Below the pieces are notes generated by a model. The model ran no database searches and had not been told where the DNA came from. It worked only from the letters and a program-made list of their open reading frames with translations. Both the position numbers and the translations under genes were made by a program. Source: Leucogyrophana mollusca (taxonomy: Eukaryota > Basidiomycota > Agaricomycetes > Boletales). Taken from it: 64,000 nucleotides of DNA. Where the stretch lies: the NCBI GenBank assembly GCA_021014945.1, contig MU266457.1:1-64000 (forward strand), written 5' to 3'. Of the stretch, positions 48,376 through 60,934 are shown in pieces; position 1 is the stretch's first letter, and every line of letters begins with the position of its first letter.

Positions 48376-48877
48376 GTAAGCTTTATTTCCGTGTATGTGT
48401 ATATCATGCCCTGAAAAATCCCAAAAGATCCAAGATCGCACTCATTCCGTAACCTCTTCGATCCTCGACGTATGCGCCTATATCCTCGCTAGTTTTCGTG
48501 AGGGTAACACTCTTTCAAATTGCAGCTACGCGCAGAACAGCAGGGAGTCCATCAAGCAATCTCCCATTTTTGTAACGCACTCAGCAACCCACAATTCTCT
48601 GTGTCGCTGGCGGAGACTCCCAACGATTGGCTTCATGCAAATAGCTTGCAGATTCTGCGAGTCCTATCGATCCATGGAAAAGAGCGTGTGGAGGTCGATT
48701 TGATATATCCAGTGAACCAGCTATCTTTGTGAAGCAGACCGATCTCTAACCGAGAATTTCAGCGTTTCTTCGTGTACACTTTGGAGTTTTTGAAATGTTA
48801 TGTACCTAGGTGTGTCACTCATTTGGTCTTAGCTTGCTGGTTGACTGTATTCTTGACCTATATCACTTAGCGAGGTG

Positions 48878-50457
48878 GAGAGTTTGAAGGCGAAGTACAT
48901 CGAGTGGACCAATAACGTTGATGAAACCACCCAACTTATAAACCACGAATCCATCATGATCACCCTAGGTCGATATCTCGCTCAACACGAAACGGTAAGT
49001 TGAGAGTGAATACACCGAAAGGAAAATCTAACTCGTACGAAACACAGGAATTTCAACTGAGCTCGGCGATCGTTGATAAGATCTTGAAGTTGGACGCACT
49101 GTGCATAGTCGCTCGGATATTCGCGATGGTCGGAGAGCCGCAACGCCGAAGGCTGCTACTAGGTCAAAGAGGTCCGCAGGCCCAGTCGCTGCTTGACCTC
49201 ATGCAGAAGGTATAAGCCGTATAAGAACCTTTATCCTGTAATAATATATCTTCGGCTGATATTCTCGACACAGCTCCTTGATTCCTTCGATCTCGACAAC
49301 GTTCGTTCGTTCTTGGTCAGAACACTAGTAGAGCTATCCAAGAGGTCTGGCCTTTATCCTCAGCGTCTGCTCCTCCCGAACATCGATATCCGAGGCGCTC
49401 AAGTCGCTGGCGGAACCTTTGGAGACGTCTGGAAGGGCGATCTCGATGGACGCGCCGTCGCTGTCAAGAAGATGCGAGTTTTCGATTCCTCTGATGTCCA
49501 AGCATTAGTGAAGGCTCGCCGCATTTAATACCTTGCTTCGCCCAGCTTGACCTTGATTTCACAGGCATACTCGAAAGAAGCGGTTCTGTGGGCTCAGCTC
49601 TCCAGTCCATACGTGTTACCATTCTGTGGCGTATACTGCGCGGATGAGCCCTGTCCTCGAGCATGCCTTGTATCACCGTGGATGGATAACGGAAACCTTC
49701 CTCGGTACCTCAAGGAAAACCCGAAGACGAATCGACTACAGCTGGTTCGTGGGTCGGCTGTGCTTTTGGCACGGTGCTGTAATGACATATATGGCAGATG
49801 CTAGACGTCGCGCTTGGGCTCGAATATCTGCACTCGTTCCGCCCCCCGGTGGTACATGGTGATCTGAAAGGCGTATGTGATCTCCGAACATGTCCAGCCC
49901 ACATTTACTGATAAACACTTACAGTTAAACATTCTCATTACATCGGACCTGAGGGCTTGTATCGCGGACTTTGGATTATCGATTACAGCACAGGACTCAA
50001 AAATCTACTTCACTGTGACCGCTACTTCAAATGTACAAGGATCCACCCCGTGGATGGCCCCCGAATTGTTCGACTGCAACAACGCTGAACGGAGACGGAA
50101 GAGTTGTGCTAGCGACGTCTATGCACTTGGCTGTGTGGGTTATGAGGTTGGGTTCAAGTCCATTCAATTGGTTTGTTGCTCTCGCTCACGCCGTGCCAGA
50201 TGTACGCTGGGCAGCCGCCATTCTCCGAGCATCATTTTCCACTGATGGCTATCATGCAAAATCTCCAACTGCTTCGACCAGCCAGCACCGAGCTCGATGA
50301 TGCGATCTGGGAATTGATCGAGAAATGCCGAGGGACGGATCCGGCGTCTCGTCCTGACGCGGGCGAGCTTGTGCGGCAGCTGCGCTGTCACCCGGGTGCC
50401 CGGGACTACGAGCTTGCGCCTGTGTCCGTCTGGCATCAAAAAAAAGGTGCTACCTGA
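48878..50457 (+). CDS. TKL-type protein kinase
   Basis: Exons join to give a helical N-terminal part (ESLKAKYIEWTNN, then VDKILKLDALCIVARIFAMV) and a full kinase domain. Visible motifs are the glycine loop GGTFGDVWKG, the ATP lysine in AVAVKKM, a likely helix C Glu in YSKEAVLW, catalytic VHGDLKGLNILI (HGD in place of HRD, common in fungal TKL kinases), ADFGLS and MAPELF. The C-lobe ends in ASRPDAGELVRQLR. Introns are about 50-60 bp with canonical ends. The 5' end is unresolved: an upstream exon at about 48525-48732 (LRAEQQGVHQAISHFCNALS) may belong to it. The substrate is unknown. Confidence 0.8.
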
Positions 50458-50459
50458 TA

Positions 50460-53260
50460 TTTTGTTCCAATGGTGTCGTGCTTGTTACTGGTCTCGAGAC
50501 CTACATCATCTACGCACCTTCGTGTTCTGCCCCCCGGGCCCCACTACGTGTCCCATGTATCATAAAAGCTCGTGCATTATCAGTAGTGTCTGCACAAGAA
50601 CATGAACCACCACAGGCGAGGCGAGAGACAAGTCATCGAGTGATGCAGACTCCCACCCATGTATCCGAATGCTAAAAACCCCCACCCCCAACCGCCAAAT
50701 GGACGTTGCAAGCACCGCGTGTACTTCTTCGGTGCAATCGTGAATCCCATGGTCCTAAAAATACATGCATAACTCTCGCCGGAGGCCCCGTGTGATAAGC
50801 TGGGCTCCATACACGCCCTCAGCTTACTTACCCCCGCTGCCCCTCCTTCAGACGAGCTGTCGACAATCAGTGCGGACAAGGTTGACGTCGTGGACACATC
50901 AGATCAGATCCTGGCATTTTTCATACCGTCGATGGGTTATTGCCATGCTTGGGGCGGTCCCGCAAACGACCGCTCTTTGTGCAAGTACGACCCTGCATGC
51001 TACCTTTTATGTACGTCGTCAGATAGACATGTTGAGGACATAGTGGATCATCGGCGGCGTTGAGGCTCCGCGTGGGGCTGCCGACCATGATAACTCTTGG
51101 GGCTCGCTCGCAAGGACATCCGCCCTCGCCTTCCGGTGCCGTTCTGCATTCGTACCTACCACAGGACCCGCTCTCGTCTTGCCAACACGTCAACACGCCA
51201 ACACGCGCCTCGCCACCCCAAGGCGCCGCGTCTTCCCTCGCTAGTATGATCGCGACATCTCGTCACGATACAGCTATTATCCGTGACAAGACCCCGAGCT
51301 CTCACTCGTCGTGGACATGCAGGTCTCCTCCACCCCGTACACCCACCTGTGTCTGTACGTTCCCGGTATGGCGGAACAAGATAAAGTTGTCGCTGGCGGG
51401 AAGAGACGAAGGCCTAATGGTAAGACGATATCCATGTTCGAACGTCCGCATCGATTTCACCATTGAGTTGGCGCCGGCGGACGTCACCACTCTATTGTGA
51501 ATTGCGGGCGGGGCGAGGTGAGTCGAGGGTACACGCGATGGTATAATCAGGTAACGCCATACCAACGAGAGCGAGGTGGTCATTGTGCTGTACCGTGTAC
51601 GTGGCTGACACACTCGAAGGCCGACTCTCGTCTTTGGTCAGACCGAAGATCCCCTCGTCGTAAACCCGTGTCCCCCTTATGCCTGGATCCAGCGCTCTCC
51701 TCTGGCGCGTAGCTGTTATCCGCATCGTGGATGGCATGATGAGAGTCTGCGGTTGGGAGAAGCTAGAATGATGTGTCTCTCAGCGCTGTCCACCTGAGAG
51801 AACTCCGCGGTGCCCACCTTGGAGAATTCAATGACGCCCATGTAAACACTCTCGAGCACCCTGTAAAAGAAGAACATGAGATAGCGTGACGAAGGCATTG
51901 AGCTGCCGAATGTCGTACCAAAAGTCTCCGTAGCCTAGAGTGGGACCAAAACAGAGACCAGGAAGCGCTGGGATAGGTCCAGCAGACCTCAATATATATG
52001 AATAGGTTCGCGAACGATAGTCAACCCGCTCTTGGATGGCAGGACAGAGATGTCAGCATTAATCTTAATCTAAAAGCTTGGTGTCGCGGGTTTGCCATCG
52101 GCCCGGTGACGGTGTAAGCAGAGTTGAAGATCAAGGCGACGACGTGTTGCTGTTTCCTTGGGTATTCACCGACCTCGTCCTCATCACCGTACTCAAATTC
52201 AGCAATGGCTGGGATGATCAACTCACGACTACGACCAACCAGCGCGCTCTTCGTTACGACTATGACTCGTGAAGCTGTCGTCTCGACTCGACTCGACTCG
52301 AGATAGAGACAACAAGCAGTTGTTGTAGGGGGTCAGATCTTGTAGCCACCCATGTTGAATTCCGAGTCCAACCCCTGTCGTCCTTCCTGTATTCACCCCC
52401 TCCCTGTGTAACAGAAAAAACGCAACGGCCCTCGGCGCACAGCAAACACCGCCCCTTGGCTTTCAGTGTCGAGCAAACAACGCACCCTTCCACCGTCACC
52501 GCCTTTACCAGGCGTGCGCCGAGGTGGACGTAGAGCGTCTCGGCGGGTTATGAGGTACGAGGAGTTGCCGGGGGATGAAGGGGGGATTAGCAACACGAAG
52601 GCACAAAGGGAAGGGAGTACACCAAACAACTCGGCACGAAACGGAGACAAACTCGGTGCGAGACGGACGCAAGCGCGAAACGCAAAGGAGAGGCACACAT
52701 TCAGCGCCTCGAAACCAGACCAACGCAAAGCAAACGCAAACGCAAAAAACTCACTCAAAAGCAGTCCCTGCATCCCCTCCTCCCCGAGAGATGCGACGAC
52801 CCCCGCCTCGGTCCACGTCCCCATCGATTCGCCTCGTCTTCCTCTCGTTGGTTCTCTGCATCGAGTCGCGTCTTTCGGCTCATCCGAGTCGGTCTCCTGG
52901 GTCTCGTATCATGCTCCCTAGTTTCTCTACGTCTCCCCTACTCGATTCCCCCCGCTAAGTCTCGCATGTACACACTACTGCAAAACAATCCCCGGAGAGA
53001 CCAGATACTTCCGGTGGGGTTTCGTCTGCGTGGCACAGTCCCATCCCTAGGCACTGAGCTAGCCTTTGGTAATGGACGTGCATGGGATCATCGCCCCGAA
53101 ACCCTCCAATATCCCATCTCCCTGCGCCATGTCGACATCACCCGACCACAAGTCGTGTGGTGGATGACCTCTGCGCTGGCCGGCACAGCCTAGGTTCCGG
53201 TTCACGAAGATGAGAAGCCCATATCTTAAGCCTGCGTAAGGTAAAAACATCAAGCGCTCG
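50460..53260. other. No supported gene
   Basis: About 51180-51540 resembles 39900-40280. Two minus-strand frames (51898-51716 and 52221-52021) contain sensible stretches such as ESVYMGVIEFSKVGTAEFSQ, but they have no clear exons. The long plus frames at 52466-52958 are low-complexity. At about 53115-53150 a truncated copy of a WD40 5' leader and start occurs. Confidence 0.4.
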
Positions 53261-53434
53261 CGAAAGGCATGAGGCGTGCTTCGAAAAACATGTGCACAGC
53301 ATACTCACAGCAAGTATGGGGGACATAAGAGGGGGCTCACCATGGAGCAGCTGCATCCTTCACCCCACATTTTCCCCAACCCCGCCTCGAACACCTTCAT
53401 TAACCCCCCACTGTCACCCTCGCCTCCTCGCACC

Positions 53435-55475
53435 ATGTCGACGTCATCGGGCCCCATTGAGTCTTCAGGCGTGCATCCTGCGTCCTGCCGTCCGATGAAA
53501 GTTTTCAAAGGCCAAAAAAAAGTTAACTCTGTTGCGTATTTCCCGGACGGACGGCGCATTGCCCGTAGTTCCAGCGACAAGACCGTCGTCATCTGGGATA
53601 TTGCGAGCGATAAGCAGGACGGGCAACGGCTTCAGCATGAGTCCGGTGTCAGGTGGATAGCAATATCTCCCAACGGAAGGAGAATTGCAAGTGCAATAGA
53701 GAAGAGGGTGGTTGTTTGGGACGCGCTGACCCTGGAGGTGGTTCATGAACTCGATGATGCTGGTGTTTTCAGGCTTGCATATTCCCCAGATGGACGTTGG
53801 ATCGCAACTGCGAGGTGGGCCAATGAGAGTGTGGTACGGCTGTGGGACGCGGACACCGGCAGACCTGGCAGACTCGAAGCGCTGAAATGTGACGACGGCG
53901 TCGTGTGCGTGGCATTTTCGCCTGATGGAACGCAGATTGCTGTTGGGTTGTGGGATGGCTGTATCCAGGTGATCGATATATCGACTGGTGAAAGTGTCGT
54001 CGGTCCCATAGAAGGCCACACACGTTATGTGAGGTCGATTGTGTATTCGCCAGATGGACGCCACCTTGTCACAGGGTCGGACGATGAAAACGGCATCCGG
54101 GTGTGGGACTCAAACACAGGAGTGCAAGTGGGGAACGCAATGGGGCACGGGAATGGGGTCATCAGGTGCATTTCGATTACTGCTGATGGACGAAGAATTG
54201 TGAGCGGAGGACGGGATGTACGGGTTTGGGATTTGGAGACTCGATTGCAGGTTGGAGATTCGGTCGACGCGGCACATGGCGCAGTACTTTCTGTGGCATT
54301 TTCCCCCGACGGCCAACACATCATCAGCGGCGGAGATCACGGCGTAGTGTCTTTGTGGGACACAGAATCATTCGCAACCCAAGGCTCAGTGAGTATCCTC
54401 GTCCTGCTTCAATGAGTACAATACTGCCTCTAACTCTTCACCCCAGTCTTTTAGCAACCAAAACCCACCTGTAGGCATTCTTTGCGTATCTTTTCTATCC
54501 GCCAACATCCCATGTTTCCATTAGCCGCCTATCACACAACCAATCCCGCCCCTCCGCCACCACGCCCACTCCGGGTCGCACAATGACACGTCTTCGATAA
54601 ACTCCTCGCTACTTGATGTGAGGTCGTGTTTTCTTATTTCGTGTACATCAAAAACCGATTCCCTGTTTTATACCTAGCTTCCCGCCGTCGTGCAGCAACA
54701 GCCCGCCACCCAGCGCACGCACGAAAGAAAGCCGAGTGCCGACGATGACTGGGACACCGACTCGACACGCCCGCCCCTCGTAAGTTTTCGTCGAGCTTTT
54801 CTGGCTGTGGTATCTCTCATTCGCGTGCCTGTTAAGCGACCCACCGAAGTTCAGCAGGACCCTCCGCTCGAGCAAGAAACATCGCGCATTCAGCCCGTCA
54901 CGTCAGATCGCAAACGGTCACGCATTCGTGAACGCTGGCGAGATATCCGGTATCGCAAATCTCGCGTCCCAATAGACATTCCAGACGGTGCATCATATCC
55001 TCCTCCAGACGAACACGCAGATGTTTCCACTTCTCCAGGGGTAAGTTTCGGGATCAAAGTTCGTTTAATACCTATTCATGCTGCCTAGTTGCCGACCGAT
55101 CAGCAACCGCATCGAGAAGGAGATGCAGCTGCACAAGAAAGCGCACAAGCTTCCCATTCCCGGACACGGCCGTCAAAGAACCAAAGCGAGGCTGACGTAG
55201 CACTTGGACAAGCTGATCCAGTATGCATTCTATCTCCATCGACCCGTGTTTTCTCTAACCGTGAGCCGCAGCGACTAGTTATAGCCCCTCCCAGGGGCAG
55301 AGAAGGCAGACGCTTTCGTGCCCGAGCGCAGCGCGGCGGTGTCCAGGCCAACTCACACTCGGACACAGAATCTGAGGATAGCAATGCAGAGTCGGAATAC
55401 GTAGACGCCGGGTGCTTGGACGCCATTTGTTACTGGGTGTACTTCAGGCGGCGGAGGTACTTACAGGGGCGCTAG
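53435..55475 (+). CDS. WD40 repeat protein copy D with Arg/Pro-rich tail
   Basis: The ATG at 53435 (MSTSSGPIESSGVHPASCRP) is chosen because it matches the start of the other copies. Exon 1 runs to 54388 and holds seven blades. In the first blade the usual GHTK is replaced by a lysine run (GQKKVNSV). Tail exons include SFSNQNPP (shortened by a small deletion), QQQPATQRTHERKPSADDDW, one Arg-rich block (KRSRIRERWRDIRYRKSRV), a Gln-rich exon, and a last exon ending GCLDAICYWVYFRRRRYL before the stop at 55475. I see no disabling change, so this is the cleanest full-length member. The role is unknown; a binding scaffold is likely. Confidence 0.8.
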
Positions 55476-57900
55476 GTGAGTCGAGCTCCGCTTTTCTCTT
55501 CACAATGGTACCCATACTAGATCTTCTCCTCAGGCTTAGTATCGTGAAATCCGTGCTGCCGTCCACTTCAAGCAACGGTCACGCCGCGTATTGCAACGTG
55601 GGTTCGTCGCTCGGATCGACTTCTCCACGCTCTGTCCTTCGTAAGGGGGTCGAATGTGAGGGGACGGCAACGATTTAGGATAGTAACTGTGCGTCAGATG
55701 GTTGCGGAAGTGATAGTAGAGGCGATGATGGAGGTCGTGTTGGGGGTATAGTAGAGGCTCACGAGGGGAAAGAGTATCTATCGCGAAGGGAAAGTCCATT
55801 TGTCGCGAGGGGAAACTCATGAGTCACGAAGGGGATGACACTTCCGGCGAGGGTCGGTGATGGGATGACGATTGGTCGATCACCCAAACAATCATATCGG
55901 GAAAGCATATTGGAATCGTCTTTGCGTTTTTAGCGAGCAGAGGTATTGCTCCCGTCGTCGATTTACGAGGTGATGATACACTAGTGCAGGACAGGAGTAC
56001 GTGTCCACTGTCATCCGCCAGCGCTATAATGGCAGCAGTATCGAGGAGTGACCAGGGCAGACAGTGTGGAGTCCCGCGCTGCATCTGTGCCTCAGAGGCG
56101 CGAAGACAGCATTACCCTTCCAGGCGACTTGTCGGAGAGAAGACGTGGCAAATTGTATGGTTCAATGCTTCCGCGCACAACAGGGTAGACATCAGATTGC
56201 AAGCTGCAGAGGCGGAAGAAGAGCGATAAACCGTCTGTCGAAGGTTTTGCGACCTTGGCAAGCTGTCGAGAGTTCGCCTTGAACATACTCGGCTCCTACG
56301 TTATGGCGGGGGACTCGAATGAAATCTTGAACGACTCCACCGACGTAAAGATAGATCTTGATGCCTGTTGATAGTGCCAGAATGGATCGAATGTTATACA
56401 CACTCTATCCTCACCCCATAGGTTGCCCCAGTGCCCTTCAGACCGACCGTTATGCATGCATCTAGAGCCCTCGAATGTGTACAGCTTGTACGAGGTCCAC
56501 GGATTATAAGAAGAGGCGGAAGGAGGTGATGTGTGGACGGTGTGACCACGAGGCGAAAGTGGTCGAGTAGTCCGGGATGGGACCGGGAGACGAAGCACAG
56601 GACACCGAAGAGATGGCAATAGATACCCCCATCAACGCGAGTAACGGGTCTGGCTGACTGCTCCGCGCCAAGTAACGTGTCCCCCGTCCCTCACACTGGC
56701 GCGTTCCCGTGATCGTGAGCGTTAACCATAGCCAACCCTCTGTGGACGTGTGTCCCAGGCATTTCCCCTATAGCATACGACATGGTTGATAGGACGTGCC
56801 ATATTGACGAGGAGGGGGATGCACAGTGGCGGCGAGAGAAGACATGGTGCTATGTGGGACGGGAGGAGATACTCTGTTAGCGAGATGAGAAGAGGTGGTG
56901 GGTTTCGGAGAAGGAACGTGATAAAATCCTGGGTTGGTTGTGGGGTAGAATATTGTCACTGTGCTGGCGAGAGACGACGCAGCCTCACTACGTCGAGGTT
57001 TCGAGGGAAAGGTTGACGTTGAGTGCAATAGTGCTAAATGACACCTATGTTTAGTTGCGACCTTTGCCAACGACCTCCCGCGATCCCAACGTTCGTGCCT
57101 CTTCTCGACCTGTAACATCGGTCTCGGCACTTACGCACAGTGTAGTAATGACCTGTAAGCCTATCGGCACCAGCGTCAGGAGCCCACTGAGTCTGCGATT
57201 AGCCACCAGGTCTTTGATGGTCAGTTCATTGTGGTAACTGCGGTGATGATTCAGCTTTGCTGTCAAGTATCACCAATAAAACCGTGTCAGTCCGTACAAA
57301 TTATGTACCCTAGTCACGTATAAGGGGATCGTGGAGGTGAGAGGCGGGGACAAGAAGGATAACGTAGGGGATCCGGAAGTGGCGTTGGGGCGGTGCCGAA
57401 CTTGACGCTCTTGAAGATCTCTTGCGTTTTGACGTCTGGAAGCGGGAACTCAATGTGCGTCGAGTGCAGCATCGAGCAGGGAATCGAGTCATACCTACGT
57501 GGACCACGATGACGATGGCCTATCACACAAAAAAGTACTCGCCACTTCGTACCGGAAGCAGGACCTGAATCCACTTCGTCGACAATGATACCTGGCGAGT
57601 CCTCCTCGACGTTTTCGCTTATGCTTGAGACTCTCGACTGGGTGTGTCCAGGTCAACCTGACGGAACCGACTCCGCGCCAAAATGGTGTGGTCGTCCAAT
57701 TGGCGTCGATCTTGACGGGGTTTTCCTGTCTTGCAATCGGAAAGCCATAAAGGCGGCGCCTTAAAGTATAGGCTGCGTCGACGAGGCCCCGAGATGTTAG
57801 TTCGAGCGGAAAGAGGGAATAGGAAGGACGATGATGAAGCAAAAGAATGTAGAGGGCAGTGTGCTACAAATGAAGACGAGGCGCCGAATAACCACGCGTA
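55476..57900. other. No supported gene; start of the duplicated WD40-E segment
   Basis: From about 56290 on, the sequence parallels 35150-36900, including the minus-strand block that precedes WD40 genes. 55476-56290 shows nothing recognisable. Confidence 0.4.
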
Positions 57901-60540
57901 TGCTGTAAGGGTGGAGCGCTCACCGAGGGCATGAGGCATGCTTCGAACAGCATGCACACAGCTTGTATAGAGGGCATAAGAGGGGGCTCACCTTGAAGTA
58001 GCTGTGTCCGCACCTCACCATCCTCACTCAACGTCGCCTTGGACGTCTGCACTACCATCACCCCCGTCTCCTTGCGCCATGTCGACGTCATCGAACCCCA
58101 TCGAGTCTTCAGGCATGCGTCGTGCGTCGTGTCGTCCAACGAAAGTTTTGAGCGGACACACCAGATCAGTCAAGTCCGTTGCGTATTTCCCGGACGGTCG
58201 GCGGATTGCGAGCGCGTCCGACGACAAGACGGTCATTATCTGGGACGTCGAAAGCGGTAGGCAAGACGGGCAACCGCTCCACCACGACTCCATCGTCAGG
58301 TGGCTAGCCATATCTCCGGATGGCAGGAGAATTGCGAGTGGGATGCAGGAGGGCGGGGCGGTCATTTGGGATGTGCTGAAGCGAGAAGTGGTTCACGAGC
58401 TCAGAGGAGGTGGTGTTCGCAGGTTGGCCTATTCTCCAGACGGAATTTGGATCGTGAGTGCGCCAGTGGGCAAGGAGAGAGAGATACAGTTGTGGGATGC
58501 GGACACCGGCAGACCTGGCGGAGAACCGTTGAAATGTGGCAGCCGGGTCTCCTGCGTGGCGTTCTCGCCGGATGGGACTCGGACTGCTGTTGGGTTAGAA
58601 GACGGCTCTTTCCAGGTTATTGACATCTCGACTGGTGGGAGTGTCGTTGGTCCCGTAAAAGGCCACATGAAGAGTGTGTGGTCGGTCGTGTATTCACCAG
58701 ACGGTTGCCTCCTAGTCACCGCGTCATGGGATAAAACCATCCGCGTTTGGGATTCAAAAACGGGAGTAGAGGTAGGCAAGCCAATGGGATACGACGCGAA
58801 TATCATCGGAATATCGATTGCCGCCGATGGACGAAGAATTGCTAGCGGAGGACGGGACAATACAGTACGGGTTTGGGATTTGGAGACACGGCTGCAAATT
58901 GGGGATCCACTCGACGTGGTTGGCCCAGTGTTTTCTGTCGAATTCTCCCCCGACGGCCGACACATCGTCAGCAGCGGAAATCACGTGTACTTGTTCGACA
59001 CGCCATCATTTACAACCCAAGGCTCGGTGAGTGTCTTCATTCTGCTTCAATGCCGCTACTAACTCTCCACCCCAGTCTTCCCCGCCTACCGCTAGCAACC
59101 GAAACCCCACTGTGGGCATTTTTTGCGTGCATACGTTCTGCCCACTAATATCCCGTGTTTACATCTAGGCGTCTACCACACAATCAATCCCGCCTCTCCG
59201 TCAGCCCAAGCAGGCCCGTACCAAGTCGCCCAATGACACGTCTTCAATAAACTCCTCGCTACTTGATGTGCCCTTGCATTTTCTTATTCTGCGTGCCTCA
59301 AAACTGATTGCCTGTGTTATACCTAGCTTCCCGCCGTTGTGCAGCAACAGCCCGCCACCCAGTGCCCGCAGGAAAGAAAGCCAAGTGTCGACGACGACTG
59401 GGATACCGACTCGATACGTCCGCGCCTCGTAAGTTTTCATCGAGCTTCTTTCGTGATACACTCAGTCGTGTGCCTTTCCTTATCAAGCGACCTACCGAGC
59501 CTCAGCAGGATCCTCCACTCGAGCAAGAAACACCGCCCGTTCAACCCGCCGCGCCTGGTCGCACATGGTCACGCGTTATCCGTGAACGATGGCGACGCAT
59601 GCACCCTCCCAAGTCTCGCGTCCCTGCAAACATCCCAGATGGTTCATCACATCACTCCCCAGGTGAACATCCCATGGTGCCTGTCTCCCCAGGGGTAAGT
59701 TTCAGTGGGGAAATTTTTCTTCGACTATATTGATTGATTTATCTGTTCGTACCAGTTGCTGACCGACCCACCAACACGCGCAACATCGACTCCTCAGCCC
59801 CCCGTACCTGGTAGCCCATGGTCACGCACAATCCGTGACCGCTGGAAGCGTATTCGACCGCGCAAATCTCGCGTTCCCGCGGACCTCCCAGATAGTTCTG
59901 CACCTATACCCCTTCACGAGCGACCCGATGCTCCTGCCTCTCCAGGGGTAAGTTTTACGGTAAATGTTTCCATTGACAGCATTGACTGGTTCATATCTAT
60001 TCATGCTACCTAGTTGCCAACTGACCCACAAGCGCGTCCAGACGGGGACGCAGACGCGCGAGGAAATGCACAAACTTCGTCTCGAACACAGCCATCACGA
60101 AATCAGAGCGAGGTGTCCCCGCCAATAGCTGCTAACGTAGCGCTCGGAAAGGCTTATGACGTGTGTATCTCAATTTTCATCGACCATGTCCCTCTCTAAT
60201 CGTAAGCTCCCCGTAGCGAATGGCTGCCGCGCCCCCTAGAGACAGAAACGAACGACGGCGCTGGAAAGCCCGACAGCGGCGCAGAGCAGCCAGGAACCGC
60301 AACATGGACTCGGACTCGGACTCGGAATCAGAGCCTGAAGATAATGATGCGGAATCGTACTACGAGGACACGGGGTGCCTGGATGCCTTCTGTTTCCTGG
60401 AGTGCTGTAGGTGGTGGAGGCACAGGCGCTCGCAGTAGTGGAGTCGTGCCTTGGTTATTTCTTCTTCGCAGCCGTGCGCATCCCAGATCTTATCCCCAGG
60501 TCCAGTCTTGTGAGAAGGCGCGTGGTCATTCGGTTCGACC
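56290..60540. repeat. Duplicated segment with WD40-E, partner of 35150-39360
   Basis: Direct duplicate of the segment carrying WD40-B. Spacing between shared landmarks is nearly equal in the two copies, for example from the minus-strand frames at 56300-56620 to the WD40 start. Confidence 0.75.
58079..60438 (+). CDS. WD40 repeat protein copy E with the longest Arg/Pro-rich tail
   Basis: The ATG at 58079 (MSTSSNPIESSGMRRASCRP) begins exon 1, which ends at 59026 and encodes seven blades (for example VAYFPDGRRIASASDDKTVI). Tail exons are SSPPTASNRNPT, QQPATQCPQERKPSVDDDWD, a first Arg-rich block (TWSRVIRERWRRMHPPKSRV), a second in-frame block (PWSRTIRDRWKRIRPRKSRV), a Gln/Asp exon (about 60014-60150), and a last exon with an acidic SDSDSESEPEDN run ending GCLDAFCFLECCRWWRHRRS. 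The two blocks look like an exon duplication with phase 0 introns. Each ends in a PDGS/PDSS-type proline stretch. No disabling change is seen. Confidence 0.8.
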
Positions 60541-60934
60541 AACTTTCATATTGTATACTTCGCACCGTATCAAGTCCCTCACGCTCCATGCTTCTAATTA
60601 GTCCATCGATTCGTGCTGTACGGTGGTATGTTGTGGTCCGAAATCTTACTCGCTACTGGCATCTGAGAAGAAACAGATTGCACTTAAACCGAGACTTGAG
60701 CAGGCACGAGCCGGAGCAAGCCGGGGGGGCATGTCCCTGGCAGTCTGGCATCCAAAATGTCCGAATGATTAGTACAGTACACGGGCCCCACTCAACCTCC
60801 CGAACACAATGTCTGGACACAAAACAAAGGTGGGTCCAGGTAATAAACATACAGAGGTCCAGGATCGGGCACATCCTCCCCCATATTATCAGGGGTGTTG
60901 GCGAGGATGTGAACACGCGGTGTCGGCCAGGGGC

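Noticed and set aside
52466..52958. Long plus-strand frames after 52.4 kb
   Set aside because: They are low-complexity, rich in Arg, Ser and Asn, with no domain, homologous copy or exon structure.
16316..60438. NACHT-WD40 (NLR-like) proteins
   Set aside because: The WD40 genes start with a conserved short Met-Ser-Thr leader, and no P-loop sequence precedes the propeller.
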